The translations under genes were made by a program, and so were the position numbers. The notes under the pieces are model-generated. The model worked only from the letters and a program-made list of their open reading frames with translations. It had not been told where the DNA came from and ran no database searches. Positions 37,025-46,344 of a stretch of DNA of 64,000 nt are shown in pieces. The DNA is from AWTP1-13 sp963840075 (GTDB lineage Bacteria > Pseudomonadota > Alphaproteobacteria > Rhizobiales > Hyphomicrobiaceae): NCBI GenBank assembly GCA_963840075.1, contig CAWIXS010000011.1:124001-188000 (forward strand), in the 5' to 3' direction. Position 1 is the first letter of the stretch. Every line of letters begins with the position of its first letter.

Positions 37025-40000
37025 ATGACGGCGGTGGCGGTTGCCGAGCAGGCTATTGAGCAATTCATTGCGCGCTGGCAGGGCCTTGAGGGCGGGCGCG
37101 AGCGCTCCAACTCGCAGATGTTCCTGCGCGAGCTGACATCGGCGCTCGGACTGGGGCCGCCGGCACCGGGGGACTCCCGAAATCGCGACTACGTCTTCGA
37201 ACGGACGGTGACGTTCCGCGAGCCGGACGGCACCACGTCCACCGGCTTCATCGATCTCTACAAGAAGGGCTGCTTCGTCCTGGAGGCCAAGCAGAGCCGC
37301 CAGAAGGACGGCAAGAAAACCGTCCCCGGCCAGAGCGACCTGTTCAAGGCGGAGGAGGACAACACCAACCTGGGCCGGCGCACGGCAGATCGCGCCTGGG
37401 ATGTGCTGATGCTGAACGCGCGCCGCCAGGCGGAGGACTACGCCAAGGCGCTGGAGCCGAGCGAGGGCTGGCCGCCGTTCCTCATGGTGTGCGACGTGGG
37501 CCACTGCCTCGAGGTGTTTGCGGACTTCTCGGGGCAAGGGAAGAACTACCAGCAGTTCCCCGACCGCAACGGCTTCCGCATCTATCTGGAGGAGCTGCGC
37601 GACGAGCAGGTCGCGGCGCGCCTGCGCGCCATCTGGAGCGACCCGCGCGCGCTCGACCCGGCCGCCCAGTCGGCCAAGGTCACGCGCGAGATCGCCGGGC
37701 GGCTGGCCAACGTCTCCAAGGCGCTGGAAGAGCGCAAGCACGATGCGGAGCAGGTGGCGTTCTTCCTCATGCGCTGCCTGTTCACGATGTTCGCGGAGGA
37801 CGTGAAGCTGCTGCCCGAGGGCTGCTTCAAGCGCTGGCTGGAGGCGGCGCGCACCAACAAGTCGCGCTTCAAGCACGAGCTGGCGGACCTGTGGAAGGCG
37901 ATGGACAAGGGCGGCTATGCCACCATCGCCGAGACCAACGTGAAGAAATTCAACGGCAGCTTCTTCCGCAGCGCCTCGGTGCCCGATCTGGAGAAGGAGG
38001 AGATCGGCGAGCTGTTGGCCGCCGCCAAGTACAACTGGACCGAGGTGGACCCCGCCATCTTCGGCGCTCTGCTGGAGCAGGCGCTGAACGAGAAGGAGCG
38101 GGCGCGGCTCGGCGCCCACTACACGCCGCGTGCTTACGTCGACCCGCCTCGTCGTGGTGACCATCATGGAGCCGCTGCGCCAGGAATGGGCGCGCGTGCA
38201 GGCCACCGCGGAGCGCCTGAAGGAGGAGAAGCGCGTCAAGGAGGCCATGGCCGCCGTCCAGGCGTTCCACGACAAGCTGTGCTCAACGCGCGTGCTCGAC
38301 CCGGCGTGCGGCACCGGCAACTTCCTCTACGTGGCGCTGGAGCTGATGAAGCGCCTGGAGGGCGAGGTGCTGGAGGCGCTGGTGGACCTGGGCGGGCAAG
38401 AGGCGTTGAAGGGCCTCGAAGGCCACACCATCGACCCGCACCAGTTCCTCGGCATCGAGAAGAACCCGCGCGCGGCGGCGATCGCGGAGCTGGTGATCTG
38501 GCTCGGCTACCTGCAGTGGCACTACCGCACCAGGGGCGGCGACCCGTCCGAGCCGATCCTGCGCGACTTCAGGAACATCACGGTGATGGACGCTGTGCTC
38601 ACCTGGGACGGCTATCCGCTGACCAAGGTGGAGGTGAAGGACGGCAAGCGGGTGGAGACCTACCCCAACGCGCGCCGTCCCGACTGGCCGGAGGCCGAGT
38701 TCATCGTCGGCAATCCGCCGTTCATCGGCGGCAAGGACATCCGCGAGCAGCTCGGCGACGCGTACACGGAGACGCTGTGGCGCGTGCACAGCCACATCAA
38801 CGACAGCGCCGACCTCGTCATGTACTGGTGGGACCGCGCCGCTGAGATCGTCGCTGCAGCCCAAGTCGCCGACGCGAAGGTTCGGGCTCGTTACCACCAA
38901 TTCCATCACTCAGGTGTTCAGCGGCCAGCGTGTTATCGCGCGACACCTGAAGTCCAAGCGGCCGATTTCGCTGCTTGATGGCCATCCCAAATCATCCATG
39001 GACAAAGGCCACCCCTGATCACGCTGCGGTCCGCATCGCCATGACGGTCGGCTGCGCGGGACGGCACGAGGGCGTCGTTCGTGAGGTGGTGCGTGAGGAC
39101 AGGCTCGACACTGACCAGCCGGAAATCGAGCTGAATGCCGAGACCGGGCGGATCAACGCAGATTTGACAGTTGGCGTCGATGTTACGTCGGCGGATGAGC
39201 TACTCGCCAACGAAGGACTTTGCTCGCCCGGCATGAAGCTGCATGGCGCCGGATTCATCGTCAAACCTTCAGAGGCCCAGCACCTGGGCCTAGGCAAGCG
39301 GGATGGTCTCCAGAAGCACATACGCCCCTATCGGAACGGCCGCGACCTGACCGCTACGCCGCGCGGTGTGATGGTGATCGACCTGTTCGGCCTTGAGGCG
39401 GATGATGTGCGCAAGCGCTTCCCGGAGGTCTATCAGCACGTCCTGCAAGAGGTGCGCGACAAGATCAACGACAAGGGCGAGAGGGTGGGCCGTGCCTGGA
39501 ACAGGCGGGACACGTATCGTAAAAACTGGTGGGTCTTCGGCAAGCCTCGGAGCGAGCTGCGTCCCGCTTTAATGGGCATGTCCCAATACATCGCGACGGT
39601 TGAGACAGCCACTCACCGAGTTTTCCAATTCCTGAACGCCGAGATCTTGCCGGACAACAAACTCATCGTCATCGCCTCAGATGACCCGTTTCATCTCGGG
39701 GTGTTCACTTCACGGGTGCACGTCGCATGGGCGCTGCGCGCCGGTGGCTGGCTCGGGCAGGGCAACGATCCCGTCTACGTCAAATCCCGCTGCTTCGATC
39801 CCTTCCCCTTCCCCGTCTGCTCCGACGCCCTGAAGGCCAAGATCCGTGCGGTCGCGGAGGAGCTGGACGCGCACCGCAAGGCGCGCCAGGCCGAGCACCC
39901 CAGGCTCACCCTCACCCAGATGTACAACGTCCTGGAGAAGCTGCGCGCGGCGCCGCCCGCGCCTCCCTCTCCCCGCTTGCGGGGAGAGGGATGGGGTGAG

Positions 40001-40711
40001 GGGCAGCCAAGGGCGCAAACGCCGCTGGGACAGGGCCTCGGTGAAGGGCACCAGCCACACACTCCGACGTCGGTGCAAGTTCCTGCCCCTCACCCTGACC
40101 CTCTCCCCGCAAGCGGGGAGAGGGGATCCGGGCGCGACTCGCGGCACGCGATGGCCCTCACGCCCGAGGAGGTGGACATCAAGGACAAGGGCCTCGTGCT
40201 GATCCTCGAGGAGCTGCACGACAAGCTCGACGCCCTCGTCTTCGAGGCCTACGGCTGGCCGGCCGACCTCGGCGACGAGCAGATCCTGGAGAGGCTGGTC
40301 GCCCTCAATGCGGCGCGCGCCGCCGAGGAGAAGGCCGGCACCATTCGCTGGCTGCGCCCCGACTACCAGATCCCGCGCTTCGGCTCCGACGCCGAGCGCG
40401 CGCGGCTCGCCGAGGAGAGGCGCCAAGCGCGCCAGCATGAACGCGCCACCCAGGGGGCGCTGGCCCTCGACGACGACCTGCAGGAGATGAAGCCCAGGTT
40501 CCCCACCAGCAACGAGCTGGAGGAGACCGCCGCCGTGATGCGTGTGCTCGCCTCCGCCACCCAGCCGCTCTCCGTCGCCGACATCGCCCGCATCTTCCAG
40601 CAGGGTCAGGCGATCGCGCGCCGCGTCGAGCTCACCGTCTCGGCCCTGGCCCGCCTCGGCCACCTCGTCTCCACCGATGAGGCCAGGACCTTCGCCCTGC
40701 GCCGGGTCTGA
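37025..40711 (+). pseudogene. MmeI-like type IIL restriction-modification enzyme, two frameshifts and an in-frame repeat insertion
   Basis: This is a single-chain restriction enzyme and adenine methyltransferase. The N-terminal nuclease has the MmeI-type D-X9-E-X-K motif, Asp77-Glu87-Lys89 (FIDLYKKGCFVLEAK). A helical connector follows, with LGAHYTPRAYV. The methyltransferase part has motif I DPACGTGNFLYVALELMK and motif IV VGNPPFIGG. LVTTNSITQVFSGQRVIARH and the target-recognition region come next. Frameshifts are needed near 38145 (extra base in GACCCGCC) and near 38880 (before RRFGLVTTNS). At 39965-40124 a palindromic repeat adds about 60 codons in frame. The C-terminus (ALTPEEVDIKDKGLVLILEE onward) is intact. 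If the shifts are real the enzyme is inactive. Confidence 0.85.
39965..40124. repeat. Inverted-repeat element inserted in frame in the MmeI-like gene
   Basis: Arms at 39965-40005 and 40084-40124 are inverted copies with 38 of 41 bases matching. Each contains its own hairpin (CCCTCTCCCCGC, short loop, GCGGGGAGAGGG). The 78-base spacer is open in the gene's frame. Translation gives PSPRLRGEGWGEG on the left and PHPDPLPASGERG on the right, between EKLRA and ALTPEEVD, which are adjacent in related proteins as I remember them. The Pro/Gly/Arg-rich peptide is unlike either flank. Half copies of similar sequence lie at 25121 and 41217. Confidence 0.85.
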
Positions 40712-40848
40712 CGCTGCCGGCTTCGCAAATTGCCCCGACGCACGATTGAAACCAACCCGAGGTGGAAAACCCCCCGCTGAAAATCGTGCGGGCCGGCAGA
40801 ATCAGCCATCATGCCGGCCGTTCGCAAACAACGCCCGTGGGGGGACGC

Positions 40849-41148
40849 ATGGCGCACGCTGACCAGTCCGATGCCCAGTTCGGCTACCACAGCTCCGATC
40901 CCGCGCAACTCGACATGTTCGGCCCGCCGCCGGCGCAGAACTACGACCCCGACCCCGATGAGGTGCGCGCCGAGCTGATGGCCATCCTCGCCCGAGCGCG
41001 CGCCGCTCCGCAGGAGCCGTGGCCCGCCAAGGAGGTCTCCTACTGGGGCACCGTCTTCCCGCAGATGGCCAACTGGCTGCCCGCCGAGGAGGCCCGGCAG
41101 CTGCGGCTCCAATTCGCCGCCGAGCTTGAGCGGCTGCAGGCGGCGTAG
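40849..41148 (+). CDS. Small protein of unknown function beside the MmeI-like gene
   Basis: A 99-residue acidic, soluble protein. I do not recognise a named domain. It starts MAHADQSDAQFGYHSSDPAQ, has a Pro/Asp-rich linker (DMFGPPPAQNYDPDPDEVRA) and ends in a helical, Trp-containing part (WPAKEVSYWGTVFPQMANWL). ATG 40849 has GGGGGG upstream and is preferred to the in-frame ATG at 40762. It follows the MmeI-like gene by 137 bases and may be its partner. A family A hairpin begins two bases after its stop codon. Confidence 0.75.
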   Translation: MAHADQSDAQFGYHSSDPAQLDMFGPPPAQNYDPDPDEVRAELMAILARARAAPQEPWPAKEVSYWGTVFPQMANWLPAEEARQLRLQFAAELERLQAA

Positions 41149-41149
41149 A

Positions 41150-41178
41150 GGGGTCCAGACCCTGCGGGTCTGACGCCC
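41150..41178. repeat. Family A hairpin after the 99-residue gene
   Basis: GGGGTCCAGACCC and GGGTCTGACGCCC flank the loop TGC, pairing at 10 of 13 positions. The core CAGACCCTGCGGG matches the copy at 4551. It starts two bases after TAG 41146-41148. Confidence 0.75.
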
Positions 41179-41216
41179 TTCCACAAAATCCGAGAGCGGG
41201 GTACCCCCACCCCTGG

Positions 41217-41239
41217 CCCCTCCCCGCAAGGGGGAGGGG
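41217..41239. repeat. Family E element, collapsed form
   Basis: CCCCTCCCC (41217-41225) and GGGGAGGGG (41231-41239) are perfect inverted arms with loop GCAAG. The outer stem is identical to that of the cloverleaf at 31357, but the three inner hairpins are absent. The flank at 41240-41255, read on the minus strand as CTTGCGCCGACGGGTT, matches the cloverleaf's left flank. It lies in the gap between the 99-residue gene and clpA, which converge. Confidence 0.8.
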
Positions 41240-41274
41240 AACCCGTCGGCGCAAGTGGTCGGGTGCGGCGCGCC

Positions 41275-43734
41275 CTACTCGTCCTTGCGGCGCGGCACGC
41301 TGGGGACGGCGCCGGGCTTGGGCCGCTCCTTCTTCTCCTTCGGTCCGGAGAGGGCCTTGCGCGGGGCGGCCTCGACCAGGGCCGGGCCGTCCTCGCCCTC
41401 CTCGTCGCTGTCGTCGTCGTCGTCGGCGCCCTCCTTGCCCTTGGGCTTGGGGGTGGACGGGAAGTACTCGAAGCCGAGCTTCTTCTCCTCGCCTTCGCCG
41501 GCGACGAACACGCGCACCGCGCCGCCGTGCTCCAGCTTGCCGAACAGCAGTTCGTCCGCCAGCGGCTTCTTGATGTGCTCCTGGATCACGCGGGCGAGCG
41601 GCCGGGCGCCGAACCTCTCGTCGTAGCCCTGCTCCGCCAGCCACCTGGCGGCATCCTCGCCGAGCTCGATCGTCACGCCGCGGTCGGCGAGCTGCGCCTC
41701 GAGCTGGAACACGAACTTCTCCACCACCTTCAGGATCACCTCGGGCGGCAGGCCGGCGAACGGGATCACCGCGTCGAGCCGGTTGCGGAACTCCGGCGTG
41801 AACATGCGGTTGATCGCCTCGGTGTCGTCGCCCGAGCGCTTGGAGCTGCCGAAGCCGATGGCGGACTTGGCGAGTTCGGCGGCGCCGGCGTTGGTGGTCA
41901 TGATCAGCACCACGTTGCGGAAGTCCACCTTCTTGCCGTTGTGGTCGGTCAGCTTGCCGTGGTCCATCACCTGCAGCAGGATGTTGTAGAGATCCGGGTG
42001 CGCCTTCTCGATCTCGTCGAGCAGGAGCACGCTGTGCGGGTGCTGGTCGATGCCGTCGGTGAGGAGGCCGCCCTGGTCGAAGCCGACGTAGCCCGGAGGA
42101 GCGCCGATCAGCCGCGAGACGGTGTGCTTCTCCATGTACTCCGACATGTCGAAGCGCAACAGCTCGACGCCCATCAGCGAGGCGAGCTGCCGCGCCACCT
42201 CGGTCTTGCCGACGCCGGTGGGACCCGAGAACAGGTAGCACCCGATCGGCTTCTCCGGCTCGCGCAGGCCCGCGCGGGCGAGCTTGATGGAGCTCGCCAG
42301 CGCCTCGATCGCCTTGTCCTGGCCGAACACCAGCCGCTTCAGGTCCTTCTCGATGTTGATCAGCACCTCGGCGTCCGACTTGGTGATGGTCTTGGGCGGA
42401 ATGCGCGCCATGGTGGCGACGGTCGCCTCCACCTCCTTCACGCCGATCTTCTTCTTGCGCTTGTTCTCCGGCACCAGCATCTGCGAGGCGCCGGTCTCGT
42501 CGATCACGTCGATCGCCTTGTCGGGCAGCTTGCGGTCGTTGATGTACTTGGCCGACAGCTCCACCGCCGCCTTGACGGCGTCGTTGGTGTACTTGAGCTT
42601 GTGGTACTCCTCGAAGTAGGGCTTGAGGCCCTTCAGGATCTCGATGGAGTCCTCCACCGTCGGCTCGTTGATGTCGATCTTCTGGAACCGGCGCACGAGC
42701 GCCCGGTCCTTCTCGAAGTGCTGGCGGTACTCCTTGTAGGTGGTGGAGCCGATGCAGCGCAGCGTGCCCGACTGCAGCGCCGGCTTCAGCAGGTTGGAGG
42801 CATCCATCGCCCCGCCCGAGGTGGCGCCGGCACCGATCACGGTGTGGATCTCGTCGATGAAAAGGATCGCGCCCGGGTAGTTCTCGATCTCCTTCATGAC
42901 GGCCTTGAGCCGCTCCTCGAAGTCGCCGCGGTAGCGCGTGCCGGCGAGCAGCGCGCCCATGTCGAGGGCGAAGATGGTGGAGGAGCGCAGCACCTCCGGC
43001 ACGTCGGCGTTGATGATCTTGCGCGCGAGGCCCTCGGCGATGGCGGTCTTGCCGACGCCCGGATCACCCACGAACAGCGGGTTGTTCTTCTGCCGGCGGC
43101 ACAGCACCTGGATGGTGCGCATCACCTCCGCCTGGCGCCCGATCAAGGGGTCGATGCGGCCGGTCTTGGCCTTCTTGTTGAGGTTGACGCAGTAGGTGTT
43201 GAGCGCGTCCTGGGGCTGCTTCTTGCCGTCCTCCCGGGCTTCCCCGTTCTGGTCCTCGTCGACCCCGCGCACGTGCTTGGGCTCCGACGCGCCGGGGCGC
43301 TTGGCGATGCCGTGCGAGATGTACTGCACCGCCTCGAAACGGGTCATCTCCTGCTCCTGCAGGAAGAAGGCGGCGTGGCTCTCGCGCTCGGCGAAGATGG
43401 CGACCAGCACGTTGGCGCCCGTGACCTCCTCGCGGCCGGAGGACTGCACGTGCACCACGGCGCGGTGCACCACGCGCTGGAAGCCGGTGGTGGGCTGTGC
43501 CTCGGTGGAGCCCTTGACGTAGAGGCTCGCGAGCTCGTTATCCAGGTACTCAGTGATGCGCCGGCGCAGCGCGTCGATATCGACGAGGCAGGCCTTCATG
43601 ACGGCCGCGGCGTCGCGGTCGTCCAGCAGGGCCAGGAGCAGGTGCTCCAGGGTGGCGTACTCGTGGTGACGCTCGTTGGCGTACTCCAGCGCGCGATGCA
43701 GCGAGGCTTCGAGACTTTGCGAGAAGGCGGGCAC
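41275..43734 (-). CDS. clpA: ATP-dependent Clp protease ATP-binding subunit ClpA
   Basis: An 819-residue AAA+ unfoldase that feeds substrates to ClpP. The N-domain (residues 1-145; LEASLHRALEYANERHHEYA) binds ClpS. The first AAA module has Walker A GDPGVGKTAIAEGLA and Walker B ILFIDEIHTVIGAG. The second has GPTGVGKTEVARQLA and LLLDEIEKAHPDLYN. The tail after about residue 755 is an acidic run followed by basic sequence, longer than in E. coli ClpA. The start is GTG at 43734, 9 bases after the clpS stop codon. Confidence 0.97.
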   Translation of the reverse strand: MPAFSQSLEASLHRALEYANERHHEYATLEHLLLALLDDRDAAAVMKACLVDIDALRRRITEYLDNELASLYVKGSTEAQPTTGFQRVVHRAVVHVQSSGREEVTGANVLVAIFAERESHAAFFLQEQEMTRFEAVQYISHGIAKRPGASEPKHVRGVDEDQNGEAREDGKKQPQDALNTYCVNLNKKAKTGRIDPLIGRQAEVMRTIQVLCRRQKNNPLFVGDPGVGKTAIAEGLARKIINADVPEVLRSSTIFALDMGALLAGTRYRGDFEERLKAVMKEIENYPGAILFIDEIHTVIGAGATSGGAMDASNLLKPALQSGTLRCIGSTTYKEYRQHFEKDRALVRRFQKIDINEPTVEDSIEILKGLKPYFEEYHKLKYTNDAVKAAVELSAKYINDRKLPDKAIDVIDETGASQMLVPENKRKKKIGVKEVEATVATMARIPPKTITKSDAEVLINIEKDLKRLVFGQDKAIEALASSIKLARAGLREPEKPIGCYLFSGPTGVGKTEVARQLASLMGVELLRFDMSEYMEKHTVSRLIGAPPGYVGFDQGGLLTDGIDQHPHSVLLLDEIEKAHPDLYNILLQVMDHGKLTDHNGKKVDFRNVVLIMTTNAGAAELAKSAIGFGSSKRSGDDTEAINRMFTPEFRNRLDAVIPFAGLPPEVILKVVEKFVFQLEAQLADRGVTIELGEDAARWLAEQGYDERFGARPLARVIQEHIKKPLADELLFGKLEHGGAVRVFVAGEGEEKKLGFEYFPSTPKPKGKEGADDDDDSDEEGEDGPALVEAAPRKALSGPKEKKERPKPGAVPSVPRRKDE

Positions 43735-43743
43735 GGCTGTTAC

Positions 43744-44073
43744 TTACTCCTTTTCCATCGTGCACTGCAGCGGATGCTGGTGCTGACGCGAGAAGTCCAT
43801 AACTTGCGCAACCTTGGTCTCGGCGACCTCGTAGGTATAGACGCCGCAGATCCCAACCCCCTTGTGGTGCACATGAAGCATGATGCGCGTGGCCTCCTCT
43901 TGGCCCTTGTTGAAGAAGCGCTCCAGCACGTGCACCACGAACTCCATCGGCGTGTAGTCGTCGTTCAACAGCAGCACCTTGTAAAGACTGGGCTTCTTGG
44001 TCTTGGGACGCGTCTTGGTGATGAGGCCGGTCTTGCCCTCATCGTCGCCGCGTGAGCCGTTGCTTCCGGACAT
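43744..44073 (-). CDS. clpS: ClpS adaptor protein
   Basis: A 109-residue N-end-rule adaptor that binds ClpA and selects substrates with bulky N-terminal residues. It has a flexible N-terminus and the core YKVLLLNDDYTPMEFVVHVL, with the NDD..TPMEFV substrate pocket. HHKGVGICGVYTYEVAETKV follows. ATG at 44073 (MSGSNGSRGDD) follows AGGA and fits family length. It is the promoter-proximal gene of clpS-clpA. Confidence 0.96.
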   Translation of the reverse strand: MSGSNGSRGDDEGKTGLITKTRPKTKKPSLYKVLLLNDDYTPMEFVVHVLERFFNKGQEEATRIMLHVHHKGVGICGVYTYEVAETKVAQVMDFSRQHQHPLQCTMEKE

Positions 44074-44415
44074 TCCTGCGAGCCTTGTCTTTGCGAGCTT
44101 TGTCCCGGTCCCCGTTCCTGCGTCGGTGTGACCCCGCGCCGACCTGCAACCATGTCCCTGGCTCGTGCCTCCGCAAATCACGTGCCCATCTTAGCGACAG
44201 CCGGGTCGAATTCGCAAACGCCGTGCGAGGGGATCACGCGTCGTTGTAGACGCGGCGCATCACCTGCGGCCGCGCATGGCGCTATATGGTGCAGCGCCAG
44301 CGCAAATGCGACAAAAAAACGGGCACGCGCCGACAGAGCGCGCACCCGGTGCTTGTCCAGTTCCCTACAAGGGGCGGGCCGTGTCGGGCCCGGCGCAGGC
44401 CAGCTTGCTGGCGGC

Positions 44416-44748
44416 TTACTGGCGGACGGTCTGCAGGGCCCTCTCGACCGGCTTATAGGCCTCCTTGGCGAGCTCGGCATAGAGGCCGCCCAGCTTGGAG
44501 ACCTGGTGCATGTAGCCGTCGTAGGCGCGCTTGGCGTAGCCTGTCTGGAGCTCGACAGCCTGCTCGAAGGACTTTGCGCCCAGAAGCTTCTCGACGGCTG
44601 CCGTTCCTTCCTCGAACGACCGCTTGGTATAGTCGGTGACCTCGGCAGCAATCGCCTGCCACCCCTTGTTCCATTCGCCGAAGGCCTTCATGGCGGTTTC
44701 GACGTTCTGTTGGCCGAGTTTCTGGAAGTCTTCGTAGTTCTTGATCAT
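44416..44748 (-). CDS. Phasin family protein
   Basis: A 110-residue helical protein of the phasin family that coats polyhydroxyalkanoate granules. It begins MIKNYEDFQKLGQQNVETAM and has YTKRSFEEGTAAVEKLLGAK, SFEQAVELQTGYAKRAYDGY and a conserved C-terminal helix. Its presence implies PHA storage in this organism. Two TGC-N3-GCA palindromes lie 70-110 bases upstream and may be PhaR sites. The 234 bases downstream to clpS hold no gene. Confidence 0.93.
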   Translation of the reverse strand: MIKNYEDFQKLGQQNVETAMKAFGEWNKGWQAIAAEVTDYTKRSFEEGTAAVEKLLGAKSFEQAVELQTGYAKRAYDGYMHQVSKLGGLYAELAKEAYKPVERALQTVRQ

Positions 44749-44819
44749 TTTGCTTCAGTCCTGGGTGCTGGGGTTCGTCTGGGGAGCAGTCGCTCACTGG
44801 CGCGCGCGCCCTGAATATA

Positions 44820-44860
44820 TGCACTGCACAATAAGTCAACGCGATGCTGCGTCGCAGCAT
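44820..44860 (-). promoter_or_regulatory. Probable PhaR operator pair upstream of phasin
   Basis: TGCACTGCA (44820-44828) and ATGCTGCGTCGCAGCAT (44844-44860, a perfect 8-1-8 palindrome) both contain TGC-N3-GCA. They lie 72-112 bases upstream of the phasin start. TGC-rich palindromes are the described targets of alphaproteobacterial PhaR repressors; the assignment is inference. The rest of the 305-base gap to the carboxypeptidase shows no gene. Confidence 0.55.
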
Positions 44861-45053
44861 TGATCCATTCGCACGCAGGGTGCCGAGGTTTAACGGGGCA
44901 GTCACCACCCCGATACGTCCGGCGACACGTCCGGCAGGCAGATGCCGAGCCTGCCTCAAAGACGCCCCAAAGACGCGATCAAGGCTTGGCTGGGCACTTC
45001 CACGGGGGCGCCGGGGAGCCAGCTGCTCTACTGGCGCGGCTAGGCACTGAGGG

Positions 45054-46331
45054 ATGGCATTTCAAGCTCGTCGGCAGCGGCGGTGGCGCCGCGTGGCGTC
45101 GGCCACCTTTGCGGCGACCCTCATGCTCAATGCGGCGCTCGGGCCTGCCTATGCCGAGGTCACGGGCCGCCACGCGGTGCTGGTGGTCGATGCCAACACC
45201 GGGCGGGTCCTGCACGAGCGCTCGGCCGACGCGGAGCGCTATCCGGCCTCGCTGGTCAAGCTCATGACGCTCTACATGATCTTCGAGATGATCGAGGCCG
45301 GGCGGCTCACCTTTCAGACGAAGATCCGCTTCTCCGCCAAAGCGGCGGGGGCCGCCCCCTCCAAGCTCGGCGTCGAGCCGGGGACCGAGATCGACCTCAT
45401 CGATGCCATCAAGGCGCTGATCACCAAGTCCGCCAACGATGTCGCCATCGCGCTTGCCGAGCACGTCGCCGGCAGCGAGCAGCGCTTCGCCCAGTTGATG
45501 ACGCGCAAGGCGCGCCTGCTCGGCATGAAGTCGACCGAGTTCCGCAATGCCTCCGGCCTCCCCGACGACGACCAGGTGACGACCGCGCGCGACATGATCA
45601 CCCTGGCGCTGCGCCTGCAGGACGATTTCCCGAAGCACTATCCGCTGTTTGCCACGCGCACCTTCAGCTGGAGCGGCGACACCTTCAAGAACCACAACAC
45701 GCTGCTCTTCAACTACCGGGGCATCGACGGCATGAAGACCGGCTACATCCGCGCATCCGGTTTCAACGTGGTGGCCTCGGTGCGGCGCGGGAAGAGGCAC
45801 GTCGTTGCCGCGTACTTCGGCGGCACCTCGGGTGCTCTGCGCAATGCCGCCGTGCGCACCCATCTCGATGCGGCGCTGCGCAAGGCATCGGAGACGAGGA
45901 CGCGGCGGCGGGCGGCTCCTTTGACGGCCCAGGGCAAGGACGAGACCTCGGTCACGGAGGCTCGGGCAGCAAAACCCGCACCGCGCGCGATCGCCCGTCC
46001 CAAGGTCGAGGCGCGCTCCCCGCCCCCGCCGCCCAAGGAAGCGGCCAAACCGCACAGCCCGGCAAAGTCTCCTCCCGCGGAAGGCGCCTTCCACGTCCAG
46101 ATCGGCGCCTTCAAGACGCTCGAGGAGGCCGAGCGGCGGCTGGCCTCGGTGCGGGAGCTTGCGGGCTCCCTGCTCGCCGAGCGCGCTGCGCTCACTGCCG
46201 AGGTGAGGCGCGGCGAGACGGTGCTCTACCGCGCGCGCTACGGCGGCTTCGACGCGAAGGCGACAGCCGCAGTGGTCTGCGACGAGCTGAAGCGCCTCAG
46301 CGTCGAATGCCTGGTGATGAAGGCCGAGTGA
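45054..46331 (+). CDS. D-alanyl-D-alanine carboxypeptidase with SPOR domain
   Basis: A 425-residue penicillin-binding protein of the PBP5/6 class. A signal peptide ends near AAEVT/PAYAEV (residue about 34). Catalytic motifs are SLVK (SxxK, in YPASLVKLMTLYM), SAN (ITKSANDVAIALAE) and KTG (DGMKTGYIRASGF). A Pro/Lys/Ala-rich linker at about residues 290-345 leads to a C-terminal SPOR domain (AFHVQIGAFKTLEEAERRLA) that binds denuded septal peptidoglycan. The enzyme trims pentapeptides in the periplasm, and the SPOR domain probably directs it to the division site. Confidence 0.94.
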   Translation: MAFQARRQRRWRRVASATFAATLMLNAALGPAYAEVTGRHAVLVVDANTGRVLHERSADAERYPASLVKLMTLYMIFEMIEAGRLTFQTKIRFSAKAAGAAPSKLGVEPGTEIDLIDAIKALITKSANDVAIALAEHVAGSEQRFAQLMTRKARLLGMKSTEFRNASGLPDDDQVTTARDMITLALRLQDDFPKHYPLFATRTFSWSGDTFKNHNTLLFNYRGIDGMKTGYIRASGFNVVASVRRGKRHVVAAYFGGTSGALRNAAVRTHLDAALRKASETRTRRRAAPLTAQGKDETSVTEARAAKPAPRAIARPKVEARSPPPPPKEAAKPHSPAKSPPAEGAFHVQIGAFKTLEEAERRLASVRELAGSLLAERAALTAEVRRGETVLYRARYGGFDAKATAAVVCDELKRLSVECLVMKAE

Positions 46332-46344
46332 AAACGGACCCGCC

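Noticed and set aside
41263..44055. 930-codon open frame antisense to clpA/clpS
   Set aside because: It is a codon-bias shadow; its His/Leu/Val-rich product has no recognisable domain while ClpA and ClpS are complete on the minus strand.
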